Source: Oscillospiraceae bacterium (lineage in GTDB: Bacteria; Bacillota; Clostridia; Oscillospirales; SIG627). Taken from it: a stretch of 64,000 nucleotides of DNA. Numbering within the stretch: position 1 is the stretch's first letter; each line of letters opens with the position of its first letter. The position numbers were made by a program, and so were the translations under genes. The notes under the pieces were generated by a model that saw nothing but the letters and a program-made list of their open reading frames with translations, had not been told where the DNA came from and did not search any database. Below are positions 18,553 to 27,500 of the stretch, piece after piece. The stretch lies in contig SVRV01000006.1 in the NCBI GenBank assembly GCA_015064635.1, positions 31,494 through 95,493 of the forward strand, read 5' to 3'.

Positions 18553-19560
18553 TTAAATCAAATTGACCAATTTTTTAACTGTCTCATAATCGGTGTTTGC
18601 GGTAGCTGCAATTCTGACCGATTTTGTTTCTTCGTTCCAATAATGCAGGTCGAAAACCGTGGTCATTCTATTCAATTGCTCTTCGCTGAATACACCGAAA
18701 AACATATTTGCTTCAACAGGGTAATAGGGAAGTATTCCTTTTTTTGCAAACTCTCTTTCAAGAAGCTTTGCTCCATTGTTTGCCTTTTTTGCATTCTCAA
18801 GCCATAGGTCGTTCTCAAACAGTGCACAAAACTGTGCTCCGATAAATTTTGATTTATCAAAATGCTGGAATGATTGCTTTTGCAGATAGGGAAGAGCATT
18901 TGCAAATTCTTTCCTCCTGAAAACTACCATTTCACCGAACATGGCACCTGATTTTGTACCGCCAACGGTGAAAGCGTCAATATTCGGATATTCTATCATT
19001 TCTGTAAGGGTACATCCAAGGCTTGCGAGTGCGGTGCCTATTCTTGCCCCGTCTACATAAACGTACATTCCAAGGGAATGAACATAGTCACAAAGTGTTT
19101 TTAATTCTTCTATGCTATATACTGTCCCGAATTCTGTCGGCTGTGTAATAACGGCAACCTTTGGATGATATTTGTACTTTTTGTTTTCCTTAAGTATTTT
19201 ATCTATAAGCTTGGGCGTAAGCTTTCCGTCAGGACTTTCAGCAAAAAGTATTTTGTTCCCGAGTGTGTATTCAAATGCCCCTGCTTCATATACGTTGATG
19301 TGTGTTTCGGAGGAACATATAACGGCGGAGTATCTGTCAAGCATTGCTTTTAATGCGATGATATTTGCGCCGGTACCGTTTATAGTGTATGTAACGTATA
19401 TTTTGTCTTTGAAATATCCTTGTATATGTTCAATAGCCTTTAAACTGTAGCTGTCGTTTCCAACACATCCGTCTACCTTTTCAAGGTTGGCTTTGGCTAT
19501 TGCTTCCATTACATACGGGTCAACATTTGTCCATATTTCACCTCTGAAATCCTTTGACAT
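18553..19560 (-). CDS. Threonine aldolase-like PLP-dependent lyase
   Basis: A 335-residue protein from the start chosen here. The ORF track begins three codons earlier at 19569, but AAGGAG abuts that ATG directly, whereas it is 9 nt from the ATG at 19560. Fold type I PLP enzyme of the beta-eliminating lyase/threonine aldolase family. Visible features are FRGEIWTNVDPYVMEAIAKANL, GTGANIIALKAML (cofactor phosphate region), SSETHINVYEAGA, ITQPTEFGTVYS, VDGARIGTALASLG (the D that contacts the pyridine nitrogen), and GGTKSGAMFGEMVVF, whose K should bind PLP. Expected reaction: cleavage of threonine/allo-threonine to glycine and acetaldehyde. That would supply glycine, but no genes nearby confirm it. 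Confidence 0.85.
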   Translation of the reverse strand: MSKDFRGEIWTNVDPYVMEAIAKANLEKVDGCVGNDSYSLKAIEHIQGYFKDKIYVTYTINGTGANIIALKAMLDRYSAVICSSETHINVYEAGAFEYTLGNKILFAESPDGKLTPKLIDKILKENKKYKYHPKVAVITQPTEFGTVYSIEELKTLCDYVHSLGMYVYVDGARIGTALASLGCTLTEMIEYPNIDAFTVGGTKSGAMFGEMVVFRRKEFANALPYLQKQSFQHFDKSKFIGAQFCALFENDLWLENAKKANNGAKLLEREFAKKGILPYYPVEANMFFGVFSEEQLNRMTTVFDLHYWNEETKSVRIAATANTDYETVKKLVNLI

Positions 19561-19583
19561 CTCAATCATCTCCTTGTGCGTTT

Positions 19584-19612
19584 ATTATATCATAATCAAA
19601 TGTAGTTATCAA
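19584..19612 (-). promoter_or_regulatory. Promoter of the threonine aldolase gene
   Basis: On the minus strand TTGATA (19612-19607), a 17-nt spacer and TATAAT (19589-19584). Confidence 0.7.
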
Positions 19613-19660
19613 TAATTACAAAACATATTTTGTTAATTTTTGAAATTTACACATAAGTAA

Positions 19661-19689
19661 TTGAAAAAAATACGGATTTGTGATAAAAT
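19661..19689 (+). promoter_or_regulatory. Promoter of the esterase-acyltransferase operon
   Basis: TTGAAA (19661-19666), a 17-nt spacer and TAAAAT (19684-19689), followed by GAAAGGAG before the start at 19720. Confidence 0.65.
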
Positions 19690-19719
19690 GAAAAAAATAT
19701 AGTGAAAGGAGTGTAGCCT

Positions 19720-21885
19720 ATGCCAATAACAGCCAAAACAATGCGGAAACAATTATCAATGCTGAAGCCGTTTACTGACACTTGCTCTCTTGATATGATA
19801 CGCATGGGACAGAATAAAATAGGCACACTCATGAAGTTTACAAACCGAGGACAGACGGTTATTAAAGAACATTCTTTTGGAAATTTCAATGCATGTTGGA
19901 TTTTGCCCAAGGATGAAACACGACAGGGCGTTTTGCTCTATCTTCACGGCGGCGGATATACAGCCGGTGATTTGGGCTATGTAAAGGGCGCCGGTACAAC
20001 GATTGCGGTGAGGTGCGGAACGAGAGTTTTCGCTCCTGCGTACAGACTTGCTCCCGAGCACCCCTTTCCTGCCGCAATAGATGATGCTTTTGATTCTTAT
20101 AAATATCTCCTTACCAAAGGATATAGCCCCGATAAAATAACATTGATAGGTGAAAGTGCAGGCGGTGGACTTTGCTTTGCACTTTTACAAAAGCTCCGTG
20201 AAGAAGGAGAAGATATGCCCGCCGGTGTTGTTGCTATATCTCCGTGGACAGACCTTGAGGCAAACGGTGAGTCATATGAGAGTAACGCCGACGTTGACTC
20301 GTCTGTTTCCAAAAAGCTTTTAAATTTTTATGCCGATTCTTATACGTCAGACAGAAAGAATCCACTTGTATCACCTGTCAATGCAGACCTTACAGGTATG
20401 CCTGCGACTCTGATTTTTGCAGGTGGAGACGAAATAATGCTGGACGATTCAAGGCGTATCCACGAGTGCTTGAAGGAAGCGGGCTGCGAAAGTACTCTTC
20501 ACATAAAGCCCGAACGTTGGCATGCTTATGTTTTGTATGCGCTTCACGAGGATAGAGATGATTTTCATAAAATTAATTCTTTTCTTGATAAGCACATGTC
20601 AAGAGCAAACAAGCTGCGTTGGATGAAACTTGATAATGCTGCCAAGATATACCCTGCCGCAAGGCGCCAGAATTGGAGCAACGTGTACAGAGTATCCGCT
20701 ACTCTCAAGGAGGATGTAGACAAGGATATTCTTTCGAGCGCACTTGATGTGACTGTACGCAGATTTCCCTCAATTGCCGCAAGACTTCGTAAGGGTTTCT
20801 TCTGGTACTATCTTGAACAGATATCAAAAGCGCCCGAGGTAATGGAGGAAAACAGCTTTCCCTTGACACGAATGTCAAATAAAGAGATTTCAAAGTGTGC
20901 TTTTCGTGTTCTTATATATAAGTCAAGAATTGCCGTTGAGCTTTTTCATTCTCTCACAGACGGTACGGGTGCTTTAATCTTCTTAAAAACTCTCGTTGCC
21001 GAATATATCCAGCAAAAATATAAGATTTTGATTACAAATAAAAACGGAGTACTTCCGCGCCTTGATCCTCCCGATGAGGAGGAGCTTGAAGACAGCTTCC
21101 AAAAATATTCCGGAAAGGTAAGTGCAAGCAGGAGAGAAAGCAATGCATGGCATCTTTCGGGCACGGTTGAAACAGCGGGATTTTTGAATCTTACCTGCTT
21201 TAAAATACCTGTAAAAGAGGCGCTTGATAAGGCTCATGAATACGGAGTTACACTTACTGCATTTATTACGGCGGTAATGATGAGTGCACTGTGTGATTTG
21301 CAAAAGAAAAAGGTTCAAAATCCAAAGCGGCTGAAGCCCGTTAAGGTTTTGGTACCTGTAAACCTTAGAAATATATTTGAAAGCCGCACTATGCGTAATT
21401 TCGCATATTATACTACTCCCGAAATAGATCCAAGACTTGGTGAATACAGCTTTTCGGATATTTGCATGGCGGTTCATCACAGAATGGGACTTGATGTAAC
21501 ACCTCAGGTGATGAGCTCAAAGATTGCCGCTAACGTAAACAGCGAAAAATCTGTTTTTGTGAAAATTATGCCGCTGTTTATAAAGAACCTTGTCATGAAA
21601 GCAGTATTCAATGCAGTGGGTGAGAAAAAGTCATGCATTACGCTTTCTAACTTGGGCAAGGTTTCCGTTCCGGAGGAAATGGAGCCGTATATAGAACGGT
21701 TTGATTTCATTCTCGGAGTTCAGGCAACAGCCCCCAATAATTGCGGTGTGATCTCCTTCGGCGATACGCTTTATATCAATTTTATAAGGAACACATGTGA
21801 GCCGGACGTTGAATACTATTTCTACAAGACACTTGAAAAGCTTGGCTTAAGAGCTGAGGTCGAAAGTAATTCGAGAAACGGTTAA
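19720..21885 (+). CDS. Alpha/beta-hydrolase-acyltransferase fusion protein
   Basis: A 721-residue two-enzyme fusion. Residues about 30-300 are an alpha/beta-hydrolase of the HSL/esterase group: H76-G-G-G79 oxyanion motif, nucleophile S146 in GESAGG, then GGDEIMLDD and ERWHAY, which supply the Asp and His. Residues about 310-720 resemble the alcohol acetyltransferase/condensation superfamily: LDNAAKIYPAARRQNWSNVYRVSATL at its start, catalytic H410-SLT-D414-G in ELFHSLTDGTGALIFLKTL, and VPVNLRNIF and NVNSEKS later. One half could therefore release or make an ester that the other half makes or splits. There is no signal peptide. It is followed 12 nt later by a zinc-ribbon membrane protein, a pairing I recall as recurrent in Firmicutes. 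The substrate is unknown. The fusion looks genuine because one frame runs through without a stop or internal Shine-Dalgarno. Confidence 0.8.
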   Translation: MPITAKTMRKQLSMLKPFTDTCSLDMIRMGQNKIGTLMKFTNRGQTVIKEHSFGNFNACWILPKDETRQGVLLYLHGGGYTAGDLGYVKGAGTTIAVRCGTRVFAPAYRLAPEHPFPAAIDDAFDSYKYLLTKGYSPDKITLIGESAGGGLCFALLQKLREEGEDMPAGVVAISPWTDLEANGESYESNADVDSSVSKKLLNFYADSYTSDRKNPLVSPVNADLTGMPATLIFAGGDEIMLDDSRRIHECLKEAGCESTLHIKPERWHAYVLYALHEDRDDFHKINSFLDKHMSRANKLRWMKLDNAAKIYPAARRQNWSNVYRVSATLKEDVDKDILSSALDVTVRRFPSIAARLRKGFFWYYLEQISKAPEVMEENSFPLTRMSNKEISKCAFRVLIYKSRIAVELFHSLTDGTGALIFLKTLVAEYIQQKYKILITNKNGVLPRLDPPDEEELEDSFQKYSGKVSASRRESNAWHLSGTVETAGFLNLTCFKIPVKEALDKAHEYGVTLTAFITAVMMSALCDLQKKKVQNPKRLKPVKVLVPVNLRNIFESRTMRNFAYYTTPEIDPRLGEYSFSDICMAVHHRMGLDVTPQVMSSKIAANVNSEKSVFVKIMPLFIKNLVMKAVFNAVGEKKSCITLSNLGKVSVPEEMEPYIERFDFILGVQATAPNNCGVISFGDTLYINFIRNTCEPDVEYYFYKTLEKLGLRAEVESNSRNG

Positions 21886-21897
21886 AGGAAAATAAAT

Positions 21898-22593
21898 ATG
21901 TATTGTATTAATTGCGGAGTAAAACTCTCCGATACCGAAAAAAGCTGTCCGCTTTGCGGTACGGTTCCGTATCATCCTGATTTGGTACGTACCGAAGCCG
22001 ATAGCCTTTACCCCAAGAATAAATATCCGAAAACAAAAAAAGTGAGCCGCATCGGAATAATGATGGCAATGAGTATACTGTCGCTTATTGCGGCAATCGT
22101 TCCAATGCTCTGCGATTTTGGTATAAACTCTTCCATGACTTGGTCTGCATTTGTGGTTGGTGCGGTAGTTATGGGATATCCTGCCTTTGTTTTGCCTTTC
22201 TGGTTTAAAAAACCGAATCCTGCAATTTTTACCGCAGTATTCTTTGTATGCTCGGCACTTTATCTTTTGTTCATTAATATTATAACAAGCGGAGATTGGT
22301 TTTTGTCATTTGTATTTCCAACAGTTGGCGTTATAGGACTTACGATAACAGCCGTTGTTACGCTTACATATTATTTAAAGAACGGAAAGCTTTTTGTATT
22401 CGGTGGGGCATTTCTTGCTATCGGTGGATATATGCCGCTAATGGAGCTTTTTCTTTCAATAACCTTTGGGTATGATTTTATCTGGTGGTCTCTTTATCCC
22501 ATGGTTCCTCTTATGGCATTTGGACTTATTCTTATCTTTTTTGGTGCAACCCCTTCGGCACGAGAGGGCGTTGAAAGAAGGTTTTTCTTATAA
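21898..22593 (+). CDS. Zinc-ribbon integral membrane protein (DUF6320-like)
   Basis: A 231-residue protein. The N-terminus is a zinc ribbon, CINCGVKLSDTEKSCPLCG, with two CxxC pairs. A short linker follows, then six or seven hydrophobic segments from about residue 50 (RIGIMMAMSILSLIAAIVPML onward). It lies 12 nt after the esterase-acyltransferase gene and is co-transcribed. The close pairing implies a shared pathway, perhaps placing acyl transfer at the membrane, but that is inference. The family has no known function that I can state. Confidence 0.75.
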   Translation: MYCINCGVKLSDTEKSCPLCGTVPYHPDLVRTEADSLYPKNKYPKTKKVSRIGIMMAMSILSLIAAIVPMLCDFGINSSMTWSAFVVGAVVMGYPAFVLPFWFKKPNPAIFTAVFFVCSALYLLFINIITSGDWFLSFVFPTVGVIGLTITAVVTLTYYLKNGKLFVFGGAFLAIGGYMPLMELFLSITFGYDFIWWSLYPMVPLMAFGLILIFFGATPSAREGVERRFFL

Positions 22594-22627
22594 ATACAAA
22601 AAAATAAAAATATTTTTAAAAAAGTAG

Positions 22628-22656
22628 TTGACAAACTCAAACTCTTGTGTTATAAT
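22628..22656 (+). promoter_or_regulatory. Consensus promoter of the tRNA-Thr/tRNA-Tyr unit
   Basis: TTGACA (22628-22633), a 17-nt spacer and TATAAT (22651-22656), about 35 nt before tRNA-Thr. A full consensus is usual for stable RNA genes. Confidence 0.85.
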
Positions 22657-22690
22657 CTATCCGTTGTCTGGAAAGACAAAACACAAAAGT

Positions 22691-22765
22691 GCTGGTGTGG
22701 CTCAACGGTAGAGCAGCTGATTTGTAATCAGCAGGTTGGGGGTTCGATTCCCTTCACCAGCTCCA
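22691..22765 (+). tRNA. tRNA-Thr (anticodon UGU)
   Basis: A complete cloverleaf. The acceptor is GCTGGTG / CACCAGC, the anticodon arm CTGAT-TTGTAAT-CAG has TGT at its centre, and the T arm contains GGTTCGATTCC. CCA is encoded. It lies 6 nt before tRNA-Tyr in one transcript. Confidence 0.95.
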
Positions 22766-22771
22766 TAAGAT

Positions 22772-22856
22772 GGGAGCGTTCCCGAGTGGCCAAAGGGGGC
22801 AGACTGTAAATCTGTTGTCAGTGACTTCGGTGGTCCGAATCCACCCGCTCCCACCA
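22772..22856 (+). tRNA. tRNA-Tyr (anticodon GUA)
   Basis: A class II tRNA with long variable arm. The acceptor is GGGAGCG / CGCTCCC, the anticodon loop ACTGTAAAT contains GTA, and the T arm contains GGTCCGAATCC. It has discriminator A and encoded CCA. The 108-codon ORF at 22770-23096 that overlaps it is spurious. Confidence 0.95.
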
Positions 22857-22898
22857 GAAAAAAGCATCAATCTTGATACAAGATTGATGCTTTTTTCA
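22857..22898 (+). terminator. Terminator of the tRNA unit
   Basis: AAAAAAGCATCAATCTTG / CAAGATTGATGCTTTTTT, a long stem with a short loop and T run, beginning directly after the CCA of tRNA-Tyr. Confidence 0.9.
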
Positions 22899-22899
22899 A

Positions 22900-23066
22900 C
22901 TAAATCCGTCTTTGCAGACGGAATAAATCAATCTTCGATTGATGATATCTGCTACGCAGATGAAATCGCCTGCGGCGAATTAAAGACGGATTTAATTTCA
23001 TCGAAGCCGCAAGGCTTTGATTTCATCCAAACTTGTTTGGATTTCATCGTGCTGTGCACGATTTCA
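22900..23066 (+). repeat. Hairpin-train repeat element, copy 1
   Basis: A chain of short perfect hairpins joined by GAAAT/ATTTC linkers: ATCCGTC-GACGGA, TCAATCttcGATTGA, ATCTGCtacGCAGAT, ATCGCCtgcGGCGA, a central AAAGACGGATTTAATTTCATC, then CCAAACttgTTTGG and ATCGTGCtgtGCACGAT. TAAATCCGTCTT at its start pairs with AAGACGGATTTA in its middle. A second copy (58648-58810, opposite strand) shares the linkers and last two hairpins almost exactly but has different, still self-complementary, inner stems. Both copies directly follow a tRNA terminator in the tRNA's direction. It does not encode a credible protein. Confidence 0.8.
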
Positions 23067-23069
23067 TTA

Positions 23070-23097
23070 TTGAAATATTTTAGGCTTGTGGTATAAT
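23070..23097 (+). promoter_or_regulatory. Promoter of the four-helix-bundle pseudogene
   Basis: TTGAAA (23070-23075), a 16-nt spacer and TATAAT (23092-23097), with AGAGGTG and an ATG following at 23118. Confidence 0.6.
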
Positions 23098-23117
23098 GTC
23101 ATAAAGAGGTGTTTTAA

Positions 23118-23253
23118 ATGGCAGAAAATAAGTTAGCAGAATTATCTATGGATTTTGCAGTTTGATGTTTCTTCACTTATACATAATTGTGGTGTAATCC
23201 GCAAAATGCTCATCTCCTCCATCAATACCGCCAAGCAAAATATGGAAAATTAA
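23118..23253 (+). pseudogene. Remnant of an S23/IVS-type four-helix-bundle protein
   Basis: An intact start (MAENKLAELSMDFAV, then TGA at 23163) is preceded by a promoter and AGAGGTG. Then 23188-23253 reads CGVIRKMLISSINTAKQNMEN and a stop. These are the two ends I would expect of a 115-125-residue four-helix-bundle protein of the 23S-rRNA-intervening-sequence/Avd-like family, with about 80 central residues deleted. Recognition of both ends in order, with the spacing removed, is the evidence. There is no homologue inside the window. It lies between the hairpin-train element and the 101-bp repeats. Confidence 0.65.
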
Positions 23254-23269
23254 AATAACATTATTATTC

Positions 23270-23297
23270 ACCGTCACAAAAAGTGGCGGTTTCTTTT
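23270..23297 (+). terminator. Terminator-like hairpin
   Basis: ACCGTCAC / GTGGCGGT, an 8-bp stem with one G-T pair and an A5 loop, followed by TTCTTTT, 17 nt after the pseudogene stop. It was probably its terminator. Confidence 0.6.
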
Positions 23298-23501
23298 ATT
23301 ATATAGGAAATTGCATCGCAATTTGCATATAACAAACAAAGTCTACCTATAAAATTTGTGAGCGTTAGCGAACATCAGTTGCCGAAGGCGACTTTTTTAT
23401 TATATAGGAAATTGCATCGCAATTTGCATATAACAAACAAAGTCTACCTATGAAATTTGTGAGCGTTAGCGAACATCAGTTGCCGAAGGCGACTTTTTTA
23501 T
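23294..23501. repeat. Two tandem copies of a 101-bp unit
   Basis: The units start at 23294 and 23395 and differ at one clear position (CTATAAAATT versus CTATGAAATT). Each contains AAATTGCatcGCAATTT, a GTGAGCGTTAGCGAAC palindrome and GTTGCCgaaGGCGAC before a T run. Each unit is thus a string of hairpins ending in a terminator-like one. The near identity points to recent duplication. No ORF crosses it. The rest of the stretch to the TetR promoter (23502-23618) holds nothing I can identify. Confidence 0.85.
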
Positions 23502-23618
23502 TTTTGGATAAGATAGGGTTATTACCAAAAAAGACAAGGTATTTATTATTTGGAACTTTTACACAAAAATTAAACCGTATATTTGGATGGTGGTTGAGTG
23601 AAAAATAAAGAAAACATA

Positions 23619-23657
23619 TTGACAAATGATAAGTTATAATGTATACTGTACATGTAC
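23619..23657 (+). promoter_or_regulatory. tetR promoter with overlapping palindrome
   Basis: TTGACA (23619-23624), a 17-nt spacer and TATACT (23642-23647). The perfect palindrome GTACATGTAC (23648-23657) follows at the expected transcription start and is a candidate TetR operator for autoregulation. A second TATAAT at 23635-23640 is too close to the -35 to use it. Confidence 0.6.
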
Positions 23658-23684
23658 TAAATAACAATAGAGAGGTAATAGTGA

Positions 23685-24392
23685 ATGCTTAGAAGAATTA
23701 TAGAGCGCCACAGTAAAATAGATCCTCTGTCAGATACTGAAATTCAAATCATCAGAGGGGCGACAAAGCTCTTTTTACAGCAAGGCTTTTCTAAAACCAC
23801 AATCAGAGAGATATCAAAGGAAACGGGAATAGGGCTTGGAACCATAACCTATTACTACCGTACAAAAGAAGATTTATTGAAGCTCCTTATTGAAGAATTG
23901 ATGGAGTTCCATTTTGATATAATCGAGGAAGCCATTGAAAAAACAAATGATAATATTTTTTCATGTGCTTTTGAGGTTGCGGTGCAGATAGCACTTTGCG
24001 AAAATGACAGCAAAGCATGGGATTTATATTATTCGGCATATTCTCATCCGTCGATTTTTGAATTCATTAAAGATTGGGCGGCAAAAAAGAATTATCATTT
24101 ATTGAAGGATAATTTCCCTGATATGACCGAAGACGATTTCAGGAGAATTGAAAACGTATCCAGCGGTATAGAACTTGCAGCTTTTCTCTCTCCTTGCTCC
24201 AGATATTTCACTTTGGATGAAAAAATCAGTTTGTTTTTGGAATCAATAATGAAGATTTTTAACGTTCAGGAAGACAAGCGCAGAGAAATAGTGGATAAAG
24301 TATTAGCACTTGACTATCAAAAGACAGCCGGTGAAATTTTTGAGAGATTTATAAATAAAGTTTATTCTTCATTCAAAAATACAAGCGTTTGA
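23685..24392 (+). CDS. TetR/AcrR-family transcriptional regulator
   Basis: A 235-residue regulator. Residues 20-66 are the TetR DNA-binding domain (IIRGATKLFLQQGFSKTTIREISKETGIGLGTITYYYRTKEDLLKLL). The rest is the helical ligand-binding and dimer domain. AGAGGTAATAGTG precedes the ATG. The giant SLH protein follows 109 nt later on the same strand with no obvious promoter of its own, only a weak AGAGGA/TCCTCT hairpin at 24427-24441. Read-through and control of that gene are therefore possible. The ligand is unknown. Confidence 0.9.
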   Translation: MLRRIIERHSKIDPLSDTEIQIIRGATKLFLQQGFSKTTIREISKETGIGLGTITYYYRTKEDLLKLLIEELMEFHFDIIEEAIEKTNDNIFSCAFEVAVQIALCENDSKAWDLYYSAYSHPSIFEFIKDWAAKKNYHLLKDNFPDMTEDDFRRIENVSSGIELAAFLSPCSRYFTLDEKISLFLESIMKIFNVQEDKRREIVDKVLALDYQKTAGEIFERFINKVYSSFKNTSV

Positions 24393-24501
24393 TGTGAAAT
24401 CATTGGATGTTTTAAAATCCTGAGAATAGAGGAGTATCCTCTTTGAAATAAAGTACACAAAACGTGTTGAACGAACCTTTTAATTAAAAATGGAGGCAAT
24501 T

Positions 24502-27500
24502 ATGAAAACAAAACGGATTATATCTTGGTTCTTGATTCTTACCATGATGATAACATTTATTCCGAGCTTTGGGATAACAGGTACTAAAGTAGGTGCAGCA
24601 TCACAGACTGCTCCTTTAGCTTTGACAGGACCTGAGATTCTCCAAAGCGACACAAAAGAAAACGTAAACCAGTCGGGCGGTATAATTTATACCAAGACAT
24701 CTGAGGCAAAATCCGACGGCACTGTTGATATTACTCTTACCGCGCATACAACAGGCGTGGTTAAGCCGGTTAATATTATAACTCCCACCGACATAGTGCT
24801 GGTGCTTGATATGTCAGGCTCAATGAAAGAAAGCTTTACAACAACTACCAGCGAATATGTAAAGGAAATCGGTTCTGAATATACATATTGGAGCGGTTTG
24901 CGCAGACGCACAGGCTATGGATTTGATGATGACAAATATAATGATTTTTACATCAATCTCGGAACTAACAGCGAGCCTGTATATGCAGAGGTAAGCTATA
25001 CCGGTCAAAGAGATGCAAACGGCTTTGAGATATACAGATATACCGAAGGCACTACTACAATGAATATCTATCCTGTTCTCAGTGGAACATTGGATGTAGA
25101 AAGAGTTAATGCGGAATATCCTATAATTCAGTTCTATTCACTCGAAGTGACAAGAACATCTCAGAACAAGCTTACAGCCCTAAAGGATGCGGTTAAAACT
25201 TTCATTGATACAACTTATCAGATGAATAGCACAATTGAAGATACGAGCTCCATACACAGTATTTCAATTGTTAAGTTTGCAGGTCCTCATTATTCCAATA
25301 ACACCACAGATACTCCAACAATTGTAACCGGTAACGGTACCTACACGTACAGCGGTGAAAGAGGCGTAAATTACTCTCAGGTGGTAAAGGGCTTGACACC
25401 GGTAGACGATGACGGTGCTGCAGAGCTTAAGAGCGCGGTTGATTCTTTGAATGCGGCAGGATCAACCGCGGTTGACAAGGGTCTTGCCCTCGCAGAGGCA
25501 GTACTGAAGAATCGTGCTCTGACAGACTCGGGAAATGCTGCAAACCGCAATCAGGCAGTTATCGTATTTACAGATGGTGACCCCAATCATCAAACAGGCT
25601 TTAGCACAAGTGTTGCAAATGATGCAATTTCAATTGCAAGCAGGCTTGAGAACACTGCAGATGTTACAATATACGGTGTATGTATTGCAACCAATGCTGA
25701 TGAAAATGATACAAGTGCAAATATCAACAAGTTCATGCACTACATGAGCTCAAATTATCCCAATGCAACAAGCATGACATCTCCCGGTGAAGGCGGAAGC
25801 AGCGCTAACGGTTATTATAAAACTCCGGATGATTCACATTCTCTTTCGATGATATTTGATGCAATCATCCACGACATTGACCATCCCACAGTTTCACTAG
25901 GTGAGGAAGCAACTGTTGTTGATACTCTTTCTCCTTACTTCAGCTTTGTAAACGGAAATGCGACCAACATTACTCTGATGACCAGCGCAAGAAAAGCCGA
26001 CGGTACATGGGCAGCCCCTGTTGACGATGCAAATCTTACATATAAGATAGAGGAAGACAGACTCACTGTTGACGGTTTCGATTTTGATGCAAATTTTGTT
26101 TCCGAAACAGGCAGAGGCACAAACGGAGATTTTTACGGTAAGCGTCTTGTCATCACCTTTACTGTAGTTCCCAACTATGATAAGATCGACGAGGATTCGG
26201 CTATTCTTATCAATGGTGATATTCCCACAAACGAGAGCTTCGCAACGATCAATGACAGTGACGAGTTTGAAGTAGCTCAGGTCGTTACTCCCGAACTTGA
26301 AGCGTTTCAGGTCGTTTACGAGGTAGACGGCGAGGAGCATGTATCTTATAACAGATTTACAGGCTCATCTGTTATCGTGGATGATGCCCCGATTAAGGAA
26401 GGCTATACCTTCAGCGGATGGGAGTATCCCAACGGTCTTGCCGTTTCCGGCGGAAGCTTTACAATGCCGCAAAGTGACGTGAAGGTAGTGGGTAAATTCA
26501 CAGTAAATACTCACAACGTTTCGTATGTTTACAGCACTACGCCTCCCTCTGGCGCATCGGCTCTTCCCACAGCCCAAAACCATGACTACGGTACAACAGT
26601 TACAGTTGCACCCCATGCCACAGCACCCGGCTACATATTCAGTGGCTGGACCCCTCAGCAGACAGATGTAAACGTTGTAAACGGCGAATTTACAATGCCT
26701 GATAAGAATGTGGTTTTGATTGGACATTTTATACCATCAACCGCAACTCCTTATAAGGTAGAACATTATCTTGAAACTCTCACAGACGGAGTGTATGAAG
26801 AAAATCCCGAGATTACAGAGCCATTTTCCGGAACAACGGGACACACGGTTTCAGCAACTCCTCTTAACAGATTTTCGGGCTTTACCTATAACGATACAAA
26901 GAGTGCCGCAACCAAGAGCGGTACAATCACAGGCGACGGAAACCTTGTACTCAAGCTTTACTATGACAGAAATGAATACAAGGTAGAATACGGCTATGAA
27001 GGTGACACCGAAATAGCAGGTCTTCCCGCACTTCCCGCAGGAGGCACATTCAAATACGGCGAGACTGTTACAGTAGCATCAGCTGCAATTCCACCTGCAG
27101 GATATTCCTTCACAGGCTGGTACAGAGGAACAGTAAGCAATCCCGTTTCGGGAACCTTTGAAATGCCCGCATACGATGTTCATCTGCTTGGATATTTTGA
27201 AGCCAATACAGGTACAAAATATACCGTCGAGCATTACCTTATGAACACAGACGGAACTTATCCGTCAGCTCCCGAGGACTTCGAAACCTTCTATGGAACA
27301 ACAGGACACACAGTTTTGGCAACTCCTCTTGTAAAGTATCAGGGCTTTACTTATGATGACGCAAAGAGTGCTGCGACCAAGAGTGGCGAAATCGCAGGAG
27401 ACGGAAGTCTCGTACTTAAGCTATATTATTCAAGAAACAAGTATAATGTAGTATATCAGTACGAAAGAACGATTCCCGACAATCCTCCCGCAAAGCCTGT

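Noticed and set aside
22770-23096. 108-codon ORF overlapping tRNA-Tyr
   Set aside because: It covers a complete tRNA, its terminator and the hairpin-train element; the repeating palindromes keep the frame open. No Shine-Dalgarno.
23118-23253. Diversity-generating retroelement (Avd-like protein)
   Set aside because: No reverse transcriptase and no template/variable repeat pair is visible nearby; only a broken four-helix-bundle gene.
23294-23501. Possible CRISPR array
   Set aside because: Only two units of 101 bp that are almost wholly identical; there are no short repeats with unique spacers and no cas genes.
23619-23640. TTGACA with TATAAT at 23635 as the tetR promoter
   Set aside because: The spacer is only 10 nt; TATACT at 23642 gives the proper 17-nt spacing.
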